Positions 36,887 to 45,628 of a stretch of 64,000 nucleotides of DNA are shown in pieces. This DNA comes from Azonexaceae bacterium (lineage in GTDB: Bacteria; Pseudomonadota; Gammaproteobacteria; Burkholderiales; Rhodocyclaceae): NCBI GenBank assembly GCA_009469675.1, contig SSSZ01000046.1, forward strand, positions 1-64,000. The letters are read 5' to 3'. Positions within the stretch are counted from its first letter, which is position 1; each line of letters begins with the position of its first letter. Below the pieces are notes generated by a model that was given only the letters and a program-made list of their open reading frames with translations, was not told where the DNA came from and did not search any database. Made by a program: the position numbers and the translations under genes.

Positions 36887-39484
36887 TTAGGCGTCGACCG
36901 TCGCCGCGACTTCGACAAAATCCTTGATCTGGTCGAAGTTCATGTAGCGGTAGATGTCGGCGGCCTTGGCGTTGACCACCTGGATCAGCTCCATGTACTC
37001 GGCCACCGTCGGGATCTTGCCGATCAGCGCGCACATCGCCGCCAGCTCGGCGGAACCGAGGTAAACGCGGGTGTCGATGCCGAGGCGGTTGGGGAAATTG
37101 CGGGTCGAGGTGGACATAGCGGTGGAACCCTTGCGGATCTGCGCCTGGTTGCCCATGCACAGCGAGCAACCCGGCATTTCCATGCGGGCACCGGCCTTGC
37201 CGAGGACCGAGTAGTAGCCTTCCTCGGTGAGGATCAAGGCGTCCATCTTGGTGGGCGGGGCGATCCACAGGCGGGTCGGAATGTCCGACTTGCCGTCGAG
37301 CACCTTGCCGGCAGCGCGGAAGTGGCCGATATTGGTCATGCACGAGCCGATGAAGACTTCGTCGATCTTGTCGCCGGAGACTTCGGACAGCACCTTGACG
37401 TCGTCCGGATCGTTCGGGCAGGCGACGATGGGTTCCTTGACGTCGGCCAGATCGATCTCGATCACGGCCGCGTAGTCGGCGCCCGCATCGGCCTTGAGGA
37501 GCGTGCCGGTGGCGATCCACTCTTCCATGGCCTTGATGCGGCGGCGCAGGGTGCGGGCGTCCTGGTAGCCTTCGGCGATCATCCACTTCATCAGGGTGAT
37601 GTTCGACCGCATGTACTCGACGATCGGCTCCTTGTTGAGGGCGATGGCGCAGGCGGCGGCGGAACGCTCGGCGGCGGCGTCGGAGAGCTCGAAGGCTTGT
37701 TCGACCTTGAGGTCGGGCAGGCCTTCGATTTCCAGGATGCGGCCGGAGAAGACGTTCTTCTTGCCCTTCTTCTCGACGGTGAGCAGCCCCTGTTTGATGG
37801 CGTACAGCGGAATGGCGTTGACCAGGTCGCGCAGCGTGATGCCGGGCTGCATCTTGCCCTTGAAGCGGACCAGCACCGATTCCGGCATGTCCAGCGGCAT
37901 GACGCCGGTGGCGGCGGCAAAGGCGACCAGACCGGAACCGGCCGGGAAGGAGATGCCGATCGGGAAACGGGTGTGGGAGTCACCACCGGTACCGACGGTA
38001 TCCGGCAGCAGCAGGCGGTTCAGCCAGGAGTGGATGACGCCGTCGCCGGGGCGCAGGGCGACGCCGCCGCGGGTGCTGATGAAGGACGGCAGTTCGCGGT
38101 GCATCTTGACGTCCACCAGCTTGGGATAGGCGGCGGTGTGGCAGAAGGACTGCATGACCAGGTCGGCAGAGAAGCCGAGGCAGGCCAGATCCTTCAGTTC
38201 GTCGCGGGTCATGGGGCCGGTGGTGTCCTGGGAACCGACGGTGGTCATCTTGGGTTCGCAGTAGGTGCCGGGCAGGATGCCCTTGCCTTCCGGCAGGCCG
38301 CAGGCGCGGCCGACCATCTTCTGGGCCAGCGAGTAGCCCTTGCCCGGGTCGTTCGGCTGGGCTGGCAGGCGGAACAGGGTGGAGGGCGGCAGGCCCAGGG
38401 CTTCCCGGGCCTTGGTGGTGAGGCCGCGGCCGACGATGAGGGGGATGCGCCCGCCAGCGCGGACTTCGTCGAGAATGACCGGGGTCTTGAGGGTGGTTTC
38501 AGCGATCACGGCACCGTTCTTGGTGGCCGTCACCTTGGCGGTCGCAGCGTCGATCTTGAGTTCGATCTCGTCGCCCATGTCCATCTGGCCGCAGTCGATT
38601 TCGATCGGCAGGGCACCGGCGTCTTCCATGGTGTTGAAGAAGATGGGGGCGATCTTGGAACCCAGGCAGACGCCGCCGAAACGCTTGTTGGGTACGAAGG
38701 GGATGTCCTCGCCGGTGAACCAGAGCACCGAATTGGTGGCGGACTTGCGCGAAGAACCGGTCCCGACCACGTCACCGACGTAGGCAATCAGGTTGCCCTT
38801 CTTGGCGAGGGCCTCGAGTTGCTTGACCGGGCCGCGGGAACCCGGTTCGTCGGCCTCGATACCGGGCCGCGGGTTCTTGAGCATGGCCAGGGCGTGCAGG
38901 GGAATGTCGGGGCGGGACCAGGCGTCCGGTGCCGGCGACAGGTCGTCGGTGTTGGTTTCGCCGGTTACCTTGAACACGGTGAGCTTCTGGCTGGCCGGGA
39001 CTTCCGGGCGGGAAGTGAACCATTCGGCGTCGGCCCAGGACTGCAGAACCCCCTTGGCGTTGGCGTTGCCCTTGTCGGCCAGTTCCTTGACGTCGTGGAA
39101 ATAGTCAAAAACGAGCAGCGTCTTCTTCAGGCCCTCGGCGGCGGCGGCGCCGCAGGTGCCGCACCCGAGCAGGTCGATCAGGGGCTTGACGTTGTAGCCG
39201 CCGAGCATGGTGCCGAGCAGTTCGGTAGCCTTTTCCTTGGAAATCAGCGCGCAGGCTTCCTCGCCCTTGGCCACTTTGGCCAGGAACTCGGCCTTGACCT
39301 TGGCGGCGTCGTCAACGCCGGCCGGTACGCGGTAGGTGACGAGTTCGACGAGGAAAGCTTCTTCGCCCTTGGGCGGATTCTTCAGCAGGGCGACGAGGTC
39401 GGCGGTCTGCTGCTTGGAAAGCGGGAGCGGGGGGATACCGAGGGCAGCACGTTCGGCTACGTGGGCGCGATAGGCTTCAAGCAC
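36887..39484 (-). CDS. acnB: aconitate hydratase B / 2-methylisocitrate dehydratase
   Basis: An 865-residue AcnB-type aconitase, exactly the length of the E. coli enzyme, interconverting citrate and isocitrate. Seen: HEAT-like N-terminal domain ([18 protein letters not shown]), the swivel region, and C-terminal catalytic motifs [38 protein letters not shown] and [16 protein letters not shown], which supply the 4Fe-4S cysteines. The GTG at 39484 is chosen for its AGGAAG site and exact family length. A GTCTTATATA box lies upstream. Confidence 0.96.
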   Translation of the reverse strand: MLEAYRAHVAERAALGIPPLPLSKQQTADLVALLKNPPKGEEAFLVELVTYRVPAGVDDAAKVKAEFLAKVAKGEEACALISKEKATELLGTMLGGYNVKPLIDLLGCGTCGAAAAEGLKKTLLVFDYFHDVKELADKGNANAKGVLQSWADAEWFTSRPEVPASQKLTVFKVTGETNTDDLSPAPDAWSRPDIPLHALAMLKNPRPGIEADEPGSRGPVKQLEALAKKGNLIAYVGDVVGTGSSRKSATNSVLWFTGEDIPFVPNKRFGGVCLGSKIAPIFFNTMEDAGALPIEIDCGQMDMGDEIELKIDAATAKVTATKNGAVIAETTLKTPVILDEVRAGGRIPLIVGRGLTTKAREALGLPPSTLFRLPAQPNDPGKGYSLAQKMVGRACGLPEGKGILPGTYCEPKMTTVGSQDTTGPMTRDELKDLACLGFSADLVMQSFCHTAAYPKLVDVKMHRELPSFISTRGGVALRPGDGVIHSWLNRLLLPDTVGTGGDSHTRFPIGISFPAGSGLVAFAAATGVMPLDMPESVLVRFKGKMQPGITLRDLVNAIPLYAIKQGLLTVEKKGKKNVFSGRILEIEGLPDLKVEQAFELSDAAAERSAAACAIALNKEPIVEYMRSNITLMKWMIAEGYQDARTLRRRIKAMEEWIATGTLLKADAGADYAAVIEIDLADVKEPIVACPNDPDDVKVLSEVSGDKIDEVFIGSCMTNIGHFRAAGKVLDGKSDIPTRLWIAPPTKMDALILTEEGYYSVLGKAGARMEMPGCSLCMGNQAQIRKGSTAMSTSTRNFPNRLGIDTRVYLGSAELAAMCALIGKIPTVAEYMELIQVVNAKAADIYRYMNFDQIKDFVEVAATVDA

Positions 39485-39575
39485 GGCGACTTCCTTTCGT
39501 AGAGGGTTGCTCGGGGGAAACGAATATTTTACGACAACACGGCGAGGCGGTTGGTTCGTGGCCAACCCCGCCACA

Positions 39576-39602
39576 AGTCTTATATATTTTATATGTTATA
39601 AG
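39576..39602. promoter_or_regulatory. GTCTTATATA box upstream of acnB, candidate GntR site
   Basis: GTCTTATATA (39577-39586) is identical to the left ten bases of the gntR/mdh palindrome core. It is followed eight bases later by GTTATAAGG, giving an imperfect spaced dyad (TCTTATA / TATAAG). It lies about 95 bases upstream of the acnB start, in an AT-rich patch that would hold its promoter. Confidence 0.5.
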
Positions 39603-39717
39603 GGCTGGAGGGAAGCCCCGGAACACGCCGTGCCGATCCGCAAGCACTGCGGAAAACCCAGTGTTTTCAAAGGATTTTCCTTGCAGCCCCGGCCCGGCGG
39701 TGGGATGATTCTCATTC

Positions 39718-40890
39718 ATGCCGCAAGCGCCTTTGCCGCCCCCTCCGAGCCTCACTGCCGGGTTACCCAACCTGATGAGCGGCATCGCCGCCGCCTTTGG
39801 CGTCGACGGCCTGCCCGCCCCGCCCCTCGCCGACCTGCCGCCCCGGCTGGCAACGGCACGCTGCGTCATCCTCCTGGTGATCGACGGCATGGGCGACGCC
39901 CAGCTGGCGAAACACCTGGCCGGCGGCCTGCTGGCGGGGTGCCGGCAAGGGGTCATCGATTCGGTCTTTCCCAGCACCACCGCCAGCGCCATCAGCACCT
40001 TCCTCACCGGCCTGCCGCCAGCGGGTCACGGCATGACCGGCTGGTACCAATGGTGCGAGGAAATCGGCGAAACCCTGGCCATCCTGCCGATGAGCCGGCG
40101 GGGCGCCGGAACGCCCGCCAAGGAGGCGGAAGACTGGGCGCAATCGGTACTCACCGCACCCAGCCTGGGAGACCGCCTGCCCGTCCCGGTCACCCACGTC
40201 ATGCCGTCGTGGATCGCCCATTCGCCCTTCAACCGCCGTCTGGCGGGCCGCGTCCGGCATGAACCCTACGCCAACACGGAGAGTCTCTTTCCGGCCGTCG
40301 AACGGGCCATGGACGCCACCGCCGAACGCCAGTTCATCTACGCCTACTGGCCCAATTACGACGCCACCGCCCACGACGTCGGCCCCGACGGCGACAAGGC
40401 CGTCGCCAAGCTGCACCAGATCGAGGCCGCCATCGCCGCCTTCATCGCCCGCCGGGCCGGCAGCGACGCGCTCCTGCTGGTCACCGCCGACCACGGCTTC
40501 ATCACTGCCCCCATCGACCGCCAGGTGGATTTGGCCGATTACCCCGACCTCGCCGCCTGCCTCGTCCGGCCGCTTTCCGGCGAGCGCCGGGCGGCCTACG
40601 CCCATGTCCTGCCCGGGCGCCGCGAAGCGTTTGCCGATGCCGTCCAGGCCAGGCTCGGCGACGCCCTGTGGCTGGCCGACAGCGCCGCCCTGTTCGCCGC
40701 CGGGTGGTTCGGCAGGTCTCCCCCCCACCCTCGGTTCGCCAGCCGGATCGGCGATTTCACCCTGGTCATGAAAGCGGACTGGAGCATCCTCGATACCCGC
40801 CCCGGAGACAGACACCATCCGATGATCGGCATGCACGGCGGCGTCAGCTCCGACGAGATGCGCGTCCCCCTGTGCGTGCCGCCCCTCTGA
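39718..40890 (+). CDS. alkaline-phosphatase-superfamily nucleotide pyrophosphatase/phosphodiesterase
   Basis: A 390-residue protein of the type I phosphodiesterase/nucleotide pyrophosphatase family. Metal and nucleophile motifs are in order: [13 protein letters not shown] (Asp), [10 protein letters not shown] (Thr nucleophile), [17 protein letters not shown] (Asp, His), [10 protein letters not shown] (Asp, His) and [14 protein letters not shown] (His). It probably hydrolyses phosphodiester or pyrophosphate bonds in nucleotides or lipid head groups. No signal peptide is obvious, so it may be cytoplasmic. Its 3' end overlaps the nfi start by 19 bases in a different frame. Confidence 0.82.
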   Translation: MPQAPLPPPPSLTAGLPNLMSGIAAAFGVDGLPAPPLADLPPRLATARCVILLVIDGMGDAQLAKHLAGGLLAGCRQGVIDSVFPSTTASAISTFLTGLPPAGHGMTGWYQWCEEIGETLAILPMSRRGAGTPAKEAEDWAQSVLTAPSLGDRLPVPVTHVMPSWIAHSPFNRRLAGRVRHEPYANTESLFPAVERAMDATAERQFIYAYWPNYDATAHDVGPDGDKAVAKLHQIEAAIAAFIARRAGSDALLLVTADHGFITAPIDRQVDLADYPDLAACLVRPLSGERRAAYAHVLPGRREAFADAVQARLGDALWLADSAALFAAGWFGRSPPHPRFASRIGDFTLVMKADWSILDTRPGDRHHPMIGMHGGVSSDEMRVPLCVPPL

Positions 40891-41534
40891 GCCACCCCTG
40901 GGAGGTCACGCCCAAGGAGGCCGTCGCCCTGCAGCGCCGGTTGGCCGGACAGGTCGAAACGGCGGACCGGATTGGCCCCCTCCGGCGGGTGGCCGGCACC
41001 GACGTCGGCTTCGAAGATGCCGGCCGGACGACGCGAGCAGCCGTGGCCGTCCTGGCCTTCCCGGAACTCACCGTGATCGAAACCGTGGTGGTCCGGGAAC
41101 CCACCCGTTTCCCCTACATCCCCGGGCTGCTGTCGTTCCGCGAAGCCCCGGCCCTGCTGGCGGCTCTGGAACGCCTGCCGACCCCGCCCGACCTCCTGCT
41201 GGTGGACGGCCAGGGCCGAGCCCACCCGCGCCGCTTCGGCCTCGCCTGTCATCTTGGCCTGCTCACCGGCCTGCCCGCGATCGGCGTCGGAAAAACCCGC
41301 CTGACCGGACAACACGACGATCCCGGGCCACAGAAAGGCGACTGGGCGCCCCTCGTCGACCGCGGCGAAACCATCGGCGCCGTCCTGCGCACCCGCGCCG
41401 GCGTGGCGCCGTTGTTCATCTCCCCCGGCCACCGGGTCGGCCTCGCCACGGCCCTCCGCCTCACCCTCGCCTGCACCACCCGCTTTCGCCTGCCCGAAAC
41501 GACCCGCGCCGCTCACCATCTGGCCTCCGACTGA
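40872..41534 (+). CDS. nfi: endonuclease V (deoxyinosine 3'-endonuclease)
   Basis: About 220 residues, matching E. coli Nfi (223). It nicks DNA near deaminated bases, mainly inosine. Motifs: RVAGTDVGF (catalytic Asp), [35 protein letters not shown] (catalytic Asp and wedge), [11 protein letters not shown], and [10 protein letters not shown]. No ATG is near the conserved start; the GTG at 40872, inside the end of the upstream gene, gives the right length and suggests coupling, but a later alternative start near 40887 cannot be excluded. Confidence 0.87.
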   Translation: MRAAPLSHPWEVTPKEAVALQRRLAGQVETADRIGPLRRVAGTDVGFEDAGRTTRAAVAVLAFPELTVIETVVVREPTRFPYIPGLLSFREAPALLAALERLPTPPDLLLVDGQGRAHPRRFGLACHLGLLTGLPAIGVGKTRLTGQHDDPGPQKGDWAPLVDRGETIGAVLRTRAGVAPLFISPGHRVGLATALRLTLACTTRFRLPETTRAAHHLASD

Positions 41535-41975
41535 GGAATTTGCCCAATTTTTGAGCAGCAAGCCACTTTCCTTTTGCCGCCAACGACTTGCCGGAGCTGT
41601 CCCCTGCTTATCCACAGACTTACGCGACCAAAACGGGGATAGATACGGCGGATTCACCCGTCTGGCGGACGTTTTCGCGATACAACACGGCGTAATCCGC
41701 TCAGAATGGGCCTCTTTGAGACCACGCCTCTGGATCGACCGACCTGCGCCCATTTTGGGCAATGACCTGCCGTAATTCCGGTCCGCAGGACGACAAATAA
41801 ACCCTTTATTCATAAAACAGCAAATGGCGAAAACTATCTGGATTGACCATCACGACTGAAAAAAACAGGCAAGATCGTTGCCAAATCAGGTACTATCACG
41901 AAAGTCGTAATTGTCATTTCTTCGTCCGGATGAAATAAGACATCCAGAAGTGAAGATTTCCGGGAGGCAATATTT
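41535..41975. other. 441-base non-coding stretch before the ThDP operon
   Basis: No gene was recognised. It contains one perfect DnaA box TTATCCACA (41608-41616), a short palindrome GCCCATTTTGGGC (41750-41762), and, from about 41780 on, a clearly AT-rich segment that probably holds the promoter of the ThDP-enzyme operon. A single DnaA box is not evidence of an origin. Confidence 0.5.
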
Positions 41976-43823
41976 ATGACAAAGCCTAAGCTGACCGTCG
42001 TCACCGAAACCACGGTCGAACTGCTCCGCAAACCGGAAACCCAGGAAGCGCCCCAGGTCGCCGACCTGATCGTCGCCTACCTCGAACAACTGGGCGTGGA
42101 ATACGTCTTCGGAGTTCCCGGCGGAGCCATAGAACCGCTCTACAACGCCCTGGCCCGCAGCAGCAGGCGCGGCGGCCCCCGGCCTTTCCTGGCCCGCCAC
42201 GAAGCCGGCGCCGCCTTCATGGCCGACGGCTACACGCGGGAAACCGGCAGGATCGGCGTGTGCTGCGCCACCTCCGGCCCCGGCGCCACCAACCTCATCA
42301 CCGGGGTCGCCTGCGCCTTCGACAACGCCATCCCCATGCTCGTCATCACCGGCCAGCCCTCGCTCCCCTCTTTCGGCAAACGCGCCCTGCAGGAATCGGC
42401 CTGCACCGGCATCAACACCCTGGGCATGTTCCGCCACTGCACCCGCTACGACTCCCTGGTTTCCCACCCCGACCAGGTCGAGACCAAGCTCATGACCGCG
42501 CTCCAGCGGGCCGCCCGGGCGCCCCGCGGACCGGTGCACCTGAGCTTTCCCCTCGACATCATGAAGAGTCCGAGTCCGGTTCCCCAGCCTTCCTACCATC
42601 TCGACAGCATCATCCACACCTCGTCGATGTTCGACGTCGACGCCACCGACCAGTTGCACGAATTGCTCCAGCGCGCCCGCAAGCCGCGCCTGGTGATCGG
42701 CGGCTGGTGCGGTGAGGCGGTTGGCGCCATCCTCCAGTTCGCCGTCCTTCTCGACATCCCCTTCGTCACGACCCCCGATGGCAAAGGCCTGGTCAGCCCG
42801 CAGCACCCGCTCAACCGGGGCGTCTTCGGCTTTGCCGGGCATACGGCGGCGCGTGAACTGCTCAACGACGAAACGGTGGACCTCGTTCTCGCCATCGGCA
42901 CCAGCATGAACGAATGGACGAGCAGCGGCTGGAGCGGCACCCTGCTCAACGAAAACCTCGTTCACATCGACGAATCGGCCGAACACCTGGCCCGTAGCCC
43001 GATGGCCCGCCTGCACGTGCGCGGGCGCATCCTGACCATCTTCGACCGGCTCATCGAACGGGCCCGCGGAGCCGACGCCAAACTCGCCGCCGATCGCCGG
43101 ATGCCCCGGCCCGCTCCCACCCCAGAAAATCAAGATGCACTGGTGGCCGCCCCCGACAAATACCACAGCGACGCCTCGCCGCTCACGCCGCAGCGGCTGA
43201 TGTGCGAACTCGGCCGCCTCTTTCCGCCCACCACCCGCTTTCTGGCCGACGCCGGCAACAGCGTCGCCTGGGCCATCCACTACCTCGCGCCGGCCGACCG
43301 GCGTCTCGCCGAACGCCGGCTGGGAGGCCGACGCAAGCAGAACTCCGGCCGCCGCCGGACCGACGGCGGCTGGCTGCGCCTGACCATGGATTTTGCCCCC
43401 ATGGGCTGGGCCATCGGCGGCGCCGTCGGCACCGCTGCCGCCAACCGGAAAGCCCCCGTCGTCTGTATCACCGGCGACGGCAGCCTGATGATGAACGGCC
43501 AGGAACTTTCGGCCGCCGTGGCGGAGGGCCTCACCGTCATCTTCGTCATCCTCAACGACGGCGCCCTGGGCATGGTCAAACACGGCCAGCGGCTGGCCGG
43601 CGCCGAGCGCATCGGCTACCAGCTCCCGCCCACCGACTTCGCCGCCATTGCCCGCGCCATGGGCGCCCACGGCTACCGCATCGATTCACCGCAGGATCTC
43701 GCCAAACTCGACATCGCCGCCATCTGCCGCCGCCGCGGCCCCACCCTCCTCGACGTCCATATCGACGAAGACGAGGTGCCGCCGATGAACCTGCGGATGC
43801 AGGTGTTGGGAACCGACGTTTAA
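41976..43823 (+). CDS. acetolactate-synthase-like ThDP-dependent enzyme
   Basis: A 615-residue enzyme of the ALS/pyruvate-oxidase family. The Pyr domain (about 28-200) has VEYVFGVPGGAIEPLYNAL and the ThDP-activating Glu76 (ARHEAGAAFMADGYTR); the central domain (about 225-365) has RLVIGGWCGEAVG; the PP domain (about 405-600) has the Mg/ThDP motif GDGSLMMNGQE to ILND (500-528). An unusual basic insertion (about 441-466: ADRRLAERRLGGRRKQ then more Arg) precedes the PP motif. It may ligate or decarboxylate a 2-oxo acid, but the two citrate-synthase-like partners downstream set it apart from biosynthetic IlvB, which normally pairs with IlvN. The first gene of the operon; ten bases separate it from the next. 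Confidence 0.82.
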   Translation: MTKPKLTVVTETTVELLRKPETQEAPQVADLIVAYLEQLGVEYVFGVPGGAIEPLYNALARSSRRGGPRPFLARHEAGAAFMADGYTRETGRIGVCCATSGPGATNLITGVACAFDNAIPMLVITGQPSLPSFGKRALQESACTGINTLGMFRHCTRYDSLVSHPDQVETKLMTALQRAARAPRGPVHLSFPLDIMKSPSPVPQPSYHLDSIIHTSSMFDVDATDQLHELLQRARKPRLVIGGWCGEAVGAILQFAVLLDIPFVTTPDGKGLVSPQHPLNRGVFGFAGHTAARELLNDETVDLVLAIGTSMNEWTSSGWSGTLLNENLVHIDESAEHLARSPMARLHVRGRILTIFDRLIERARGADAKLAADRRMPRPAPTPENQDALVAAPDKYHSDASPLTPQRLMCELGRLFPPTTRFLADAGNSVAWAIHYLAPADRRLAERRLGGRRKQNSGRRRTDGGWLRLTMDFAPMGWAIGGAVGTAAANRKAPVVCITGDGSLMMNGQELSAAVAEGLTVIFVILNDGALGMVKHGQRLAGAERIGYQLPPTDFAAIARAMGAHGYRIDSPQDLAKLDIAAICRRRGPTLLDVHIDEDEVPPMNLRMQVLGTDV

Positions 43824-43833
43824 GGAGGGGTCG

Positions 43834-44655
43834 ATGGCAAGCAGCAAGGACGTAATCCACAGCAAACTTTGGCAGGAAGAGTCCGAACCGGGCGATCCCT
43901 TTACCGCCACCGCCTGCTATTGCAGCGGCTATGACGTATATGGCGAACTGCTGCACAAAGCATCCTACGTCGACTATCTGTATCTACTCTTTCGCCGTGA
44001 ACGCCCTCTTCCTCACGTAGCCCGCGCCCTGGAAATTCTGACCATCGCACTGGGCAATCCAGGACCGCGTGACCCGTCGGTCCACGCCGCTATGTCCGCT
44101 GGAGTCGGTGGATCACCTGCCGCTGCGGCACTGATGGCCGCCCTGGCGGCAGGAGCCGGATCGTCCGGCGGAGCACGGGAAGTCTTGCTGGCCATGGAAG
44201 TGTGGACCCGCTGCGGTTGCGACCTGAACGCCTGGCAGACCGCCATCGCATCGCCTCCGGTTGCCACCCGCCAGCTGGTCTGGCCCGATATCGACCATTT
44301 TCCGGGATTCTCGCCCTACGCTCGCGACGTATCCATTCCGGTCCGACAAACGCTGGAGGCACTGGCAGACTGTTTGCCCGACGGCTGTGCCCGATGGCTG
44401 CTTGACCATCGCCAAGCCATCGAGAACCTTGTCGGGTTATCGTTGGCGATGCCGGGAGTTGCGGCAGCCGCGCTGATCGATATGGGCATTACGCCGGAGG
44501 CGGGGGAAATGTTGACCCTGTTGCTACGCCTTCCTGGAGCTGCGGCCCATGCCCTGGAACAAGGGGAAATGGGATTCCGCCGCTTCCCTTTCTTTTCTCT
44601 CGACATCAGCAACGATCCCGGCCCGGCAATGCCCAAAGAAGGAACAGCCCGATGA
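43834..44655 (+). CDS. citrate-synthase-fold protein, catalytic residues apparently lost (subunit 1)
   Basis: A 273-residue protein with the small-type citrate synthase/citryl-CoA lyase outline: N-terminal PFTATACYCSGYDVYGELL, the NPGPRDPSVHAAMSAG helix, and the C-terminal PEAGEMLTLLLRLPGAAAHALEQ. At the three catalytic positions I see substitutions: the HGGA His is Ser (SSGGAREVLLAM, about 110), the GFGHP His is missing in PGFSPYARD (about 158), and the NVDF Asp is absent in NLVGLS (about 198). Strong AAGGAGG site; the next gene overlaps its stop (ATGA). It may be a pseudoenzyme or scaffold, or a new activity. Confidence 0.62.
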   Translation: MASSKDVIHSKLWQEESEPGDPFTATACYCSGYDVYGELLHKASYVDYLYLLFRRERPLPHVARALEILTIALGNPGPRDPSVHAAMSAGVGGSPAAAALMAALAAGAGSSGGAREVLLAMEVWTRCGCDLNAWQTAIASPPVATRQLVWPDIDHFPGFSPYARDVSIPVRQTLEALADCLPDGCARWLLDHRQAIENLVGLSLAMPGVAAAALIDMGITPEAGEMLTLLLRLPGAAAHALEQGEMGFRRFPFFSLDISNDPGPAMPKEGTAR

Positions 44656-45455
44656 ACGAACGCCCTCCCCTCGAAACTTTCGAAGGATCGCTGAACACCA
44701 CCATGGGCGGCTGCTTTCCCGGCGAGCGTGCGGTGTTCCGGGGACACGACCTGCATGCCGAGCTATCGGATTCGGACTGGATCGACCTTTACGTCTTCGG
44801 CATAACCGGGCGGCGTCACACCCCCAGCCAGCTCAAGGTATTGCACGCCATCTGGGTCAACACGAGCTATCCCGACCCCCGCCTGTGGAACAACCGGGTC
44901 GCCGCCCTGGCGGGCAGCGCCAGAAGCACTGGCATCCTTGGCATCAGTGCCGCACTGGCGACCTCGGAAGCGGCGATCTACGGGCGCCAGATCGACATCG
45001 CCATCGCCGATTTCCTGGTACGAGCGCGCCGTGCGATCGAATCCGGGCGCCCCTTGAGCGAAGTCGTCGGCGAAGAGCTTCGCACCCGTCGCAGCATCGG
45101 CGGCTACGGCCGCCCAGTCGCCAAGTCGGCTGCCGATGAACGAAATGCAGTGGTCCTGGCCATTGCGAAAAAGGAAGATCTGGTCGGGGGCGGTTACCTG
45201 AAACTGGCCTTCGAAATCGAAGAGTTTCTGCTTTCCGGGCGCTGGCGGATGCGCATGAACTACGCAGCGATCGCCGCCGCCCTGGCTCTCGATATTGGTT
45301 TCTCCCCCCGCGAATATTACCTGTATTTGCTGCCGGCTTTTCTCGCCGGGATGCCGCCGTGCTTTATCGAAGCCAGCACTCGCCCCGAACAGGCAACTTT
45401 CCCGCTGCGCTGTAGTTCGCTGATTTACGAAGGCCCGGCTCGACGAGCGTGGTGA
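44652..45455 (+). CDS. citrate-synthase-fold protein, catalytic residues apparently lost (subunit 2)
   Basis: A 267-residue protein, distinct from its neighbour but with the same fold outline: YVFGITGRRHTPSQLKVLHAIW, SYPDPRLWNNRVAALAGSARSTG, GYGRPV and a final helix bundle. Canonical residues are again replaced: AIYGRQ instead of the HGG His (about 109), GYGRPV with Arg for the second His (about 153), and RMNYAAIAAAL with no Asp (about 202). Its ATG overlaps the preceding stop, so both products are made together and could form a heteromer. It ends the operon; a 173-base gap precedes the TonB receptor gene. Confidence 0.6.
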   Translation: MNERPPLETFEGSLNTTMGGCFPGERAVFRGHDLHAELSDSDWIDLYVFGITGRRHTPSQLKVLHAIWVNTSYPDPRLWNNRVAALAGSARSTGILGISAALATSEAAIYGRQIDIAIADFLVRARRAIESGRPLSEVVGEELRTRRSIGGYGRPVAKSAADERNAVVLAIAKKEDLVGGGYLKLAFEIEEFLLSGRWRMRMNYAAIAAALALDIGFSPREYYLYLLPAFLAGMPPCFIEASTRPEQATFPLRCSSLIYEGPARRAW

Positions 45456-45628
45456 ATACCGGACTCGAACCGCAGGGTGGTGGCCTAAACACACCCCCAG
45501 AGCCAACTCATGGTCGAAGCGGTACCCAAATTGGGGTTTTCTGGCATCATAGGCGGCAAGCCGGTTTCAGCCGAATTCATGATGAGTGCCTCCACAAAAA
45601 CCACTGAAATCGGGCGGGGGAGTCTGTT

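Noticed and set aside
41608-41616. Perfect DnaA box TTATCCACA
   Set aside because: Only one perfect box, with no cluster, DNA-unwinding element or dnaA/dnaN/parAB neighbours; not evidence of an origin.
45460-45500. tRNA T-arm-like sequence (CGGTTCGAGTCCGG on the minus strand)
   Set aside because: The T-stem mismatches at two of five pairs and no acceptor, D-arm or anticodon arm pairs with it, so it is chance or a remnant too short to call.
45456-45628. Possible riboswitch upstream of the TonB receptor
   Set aside because: I found no cobalamin, TPP or FMN conserved box, and only a weak CCCAAATTGGG dyad with TTTT. Any leader control remains unsupported.
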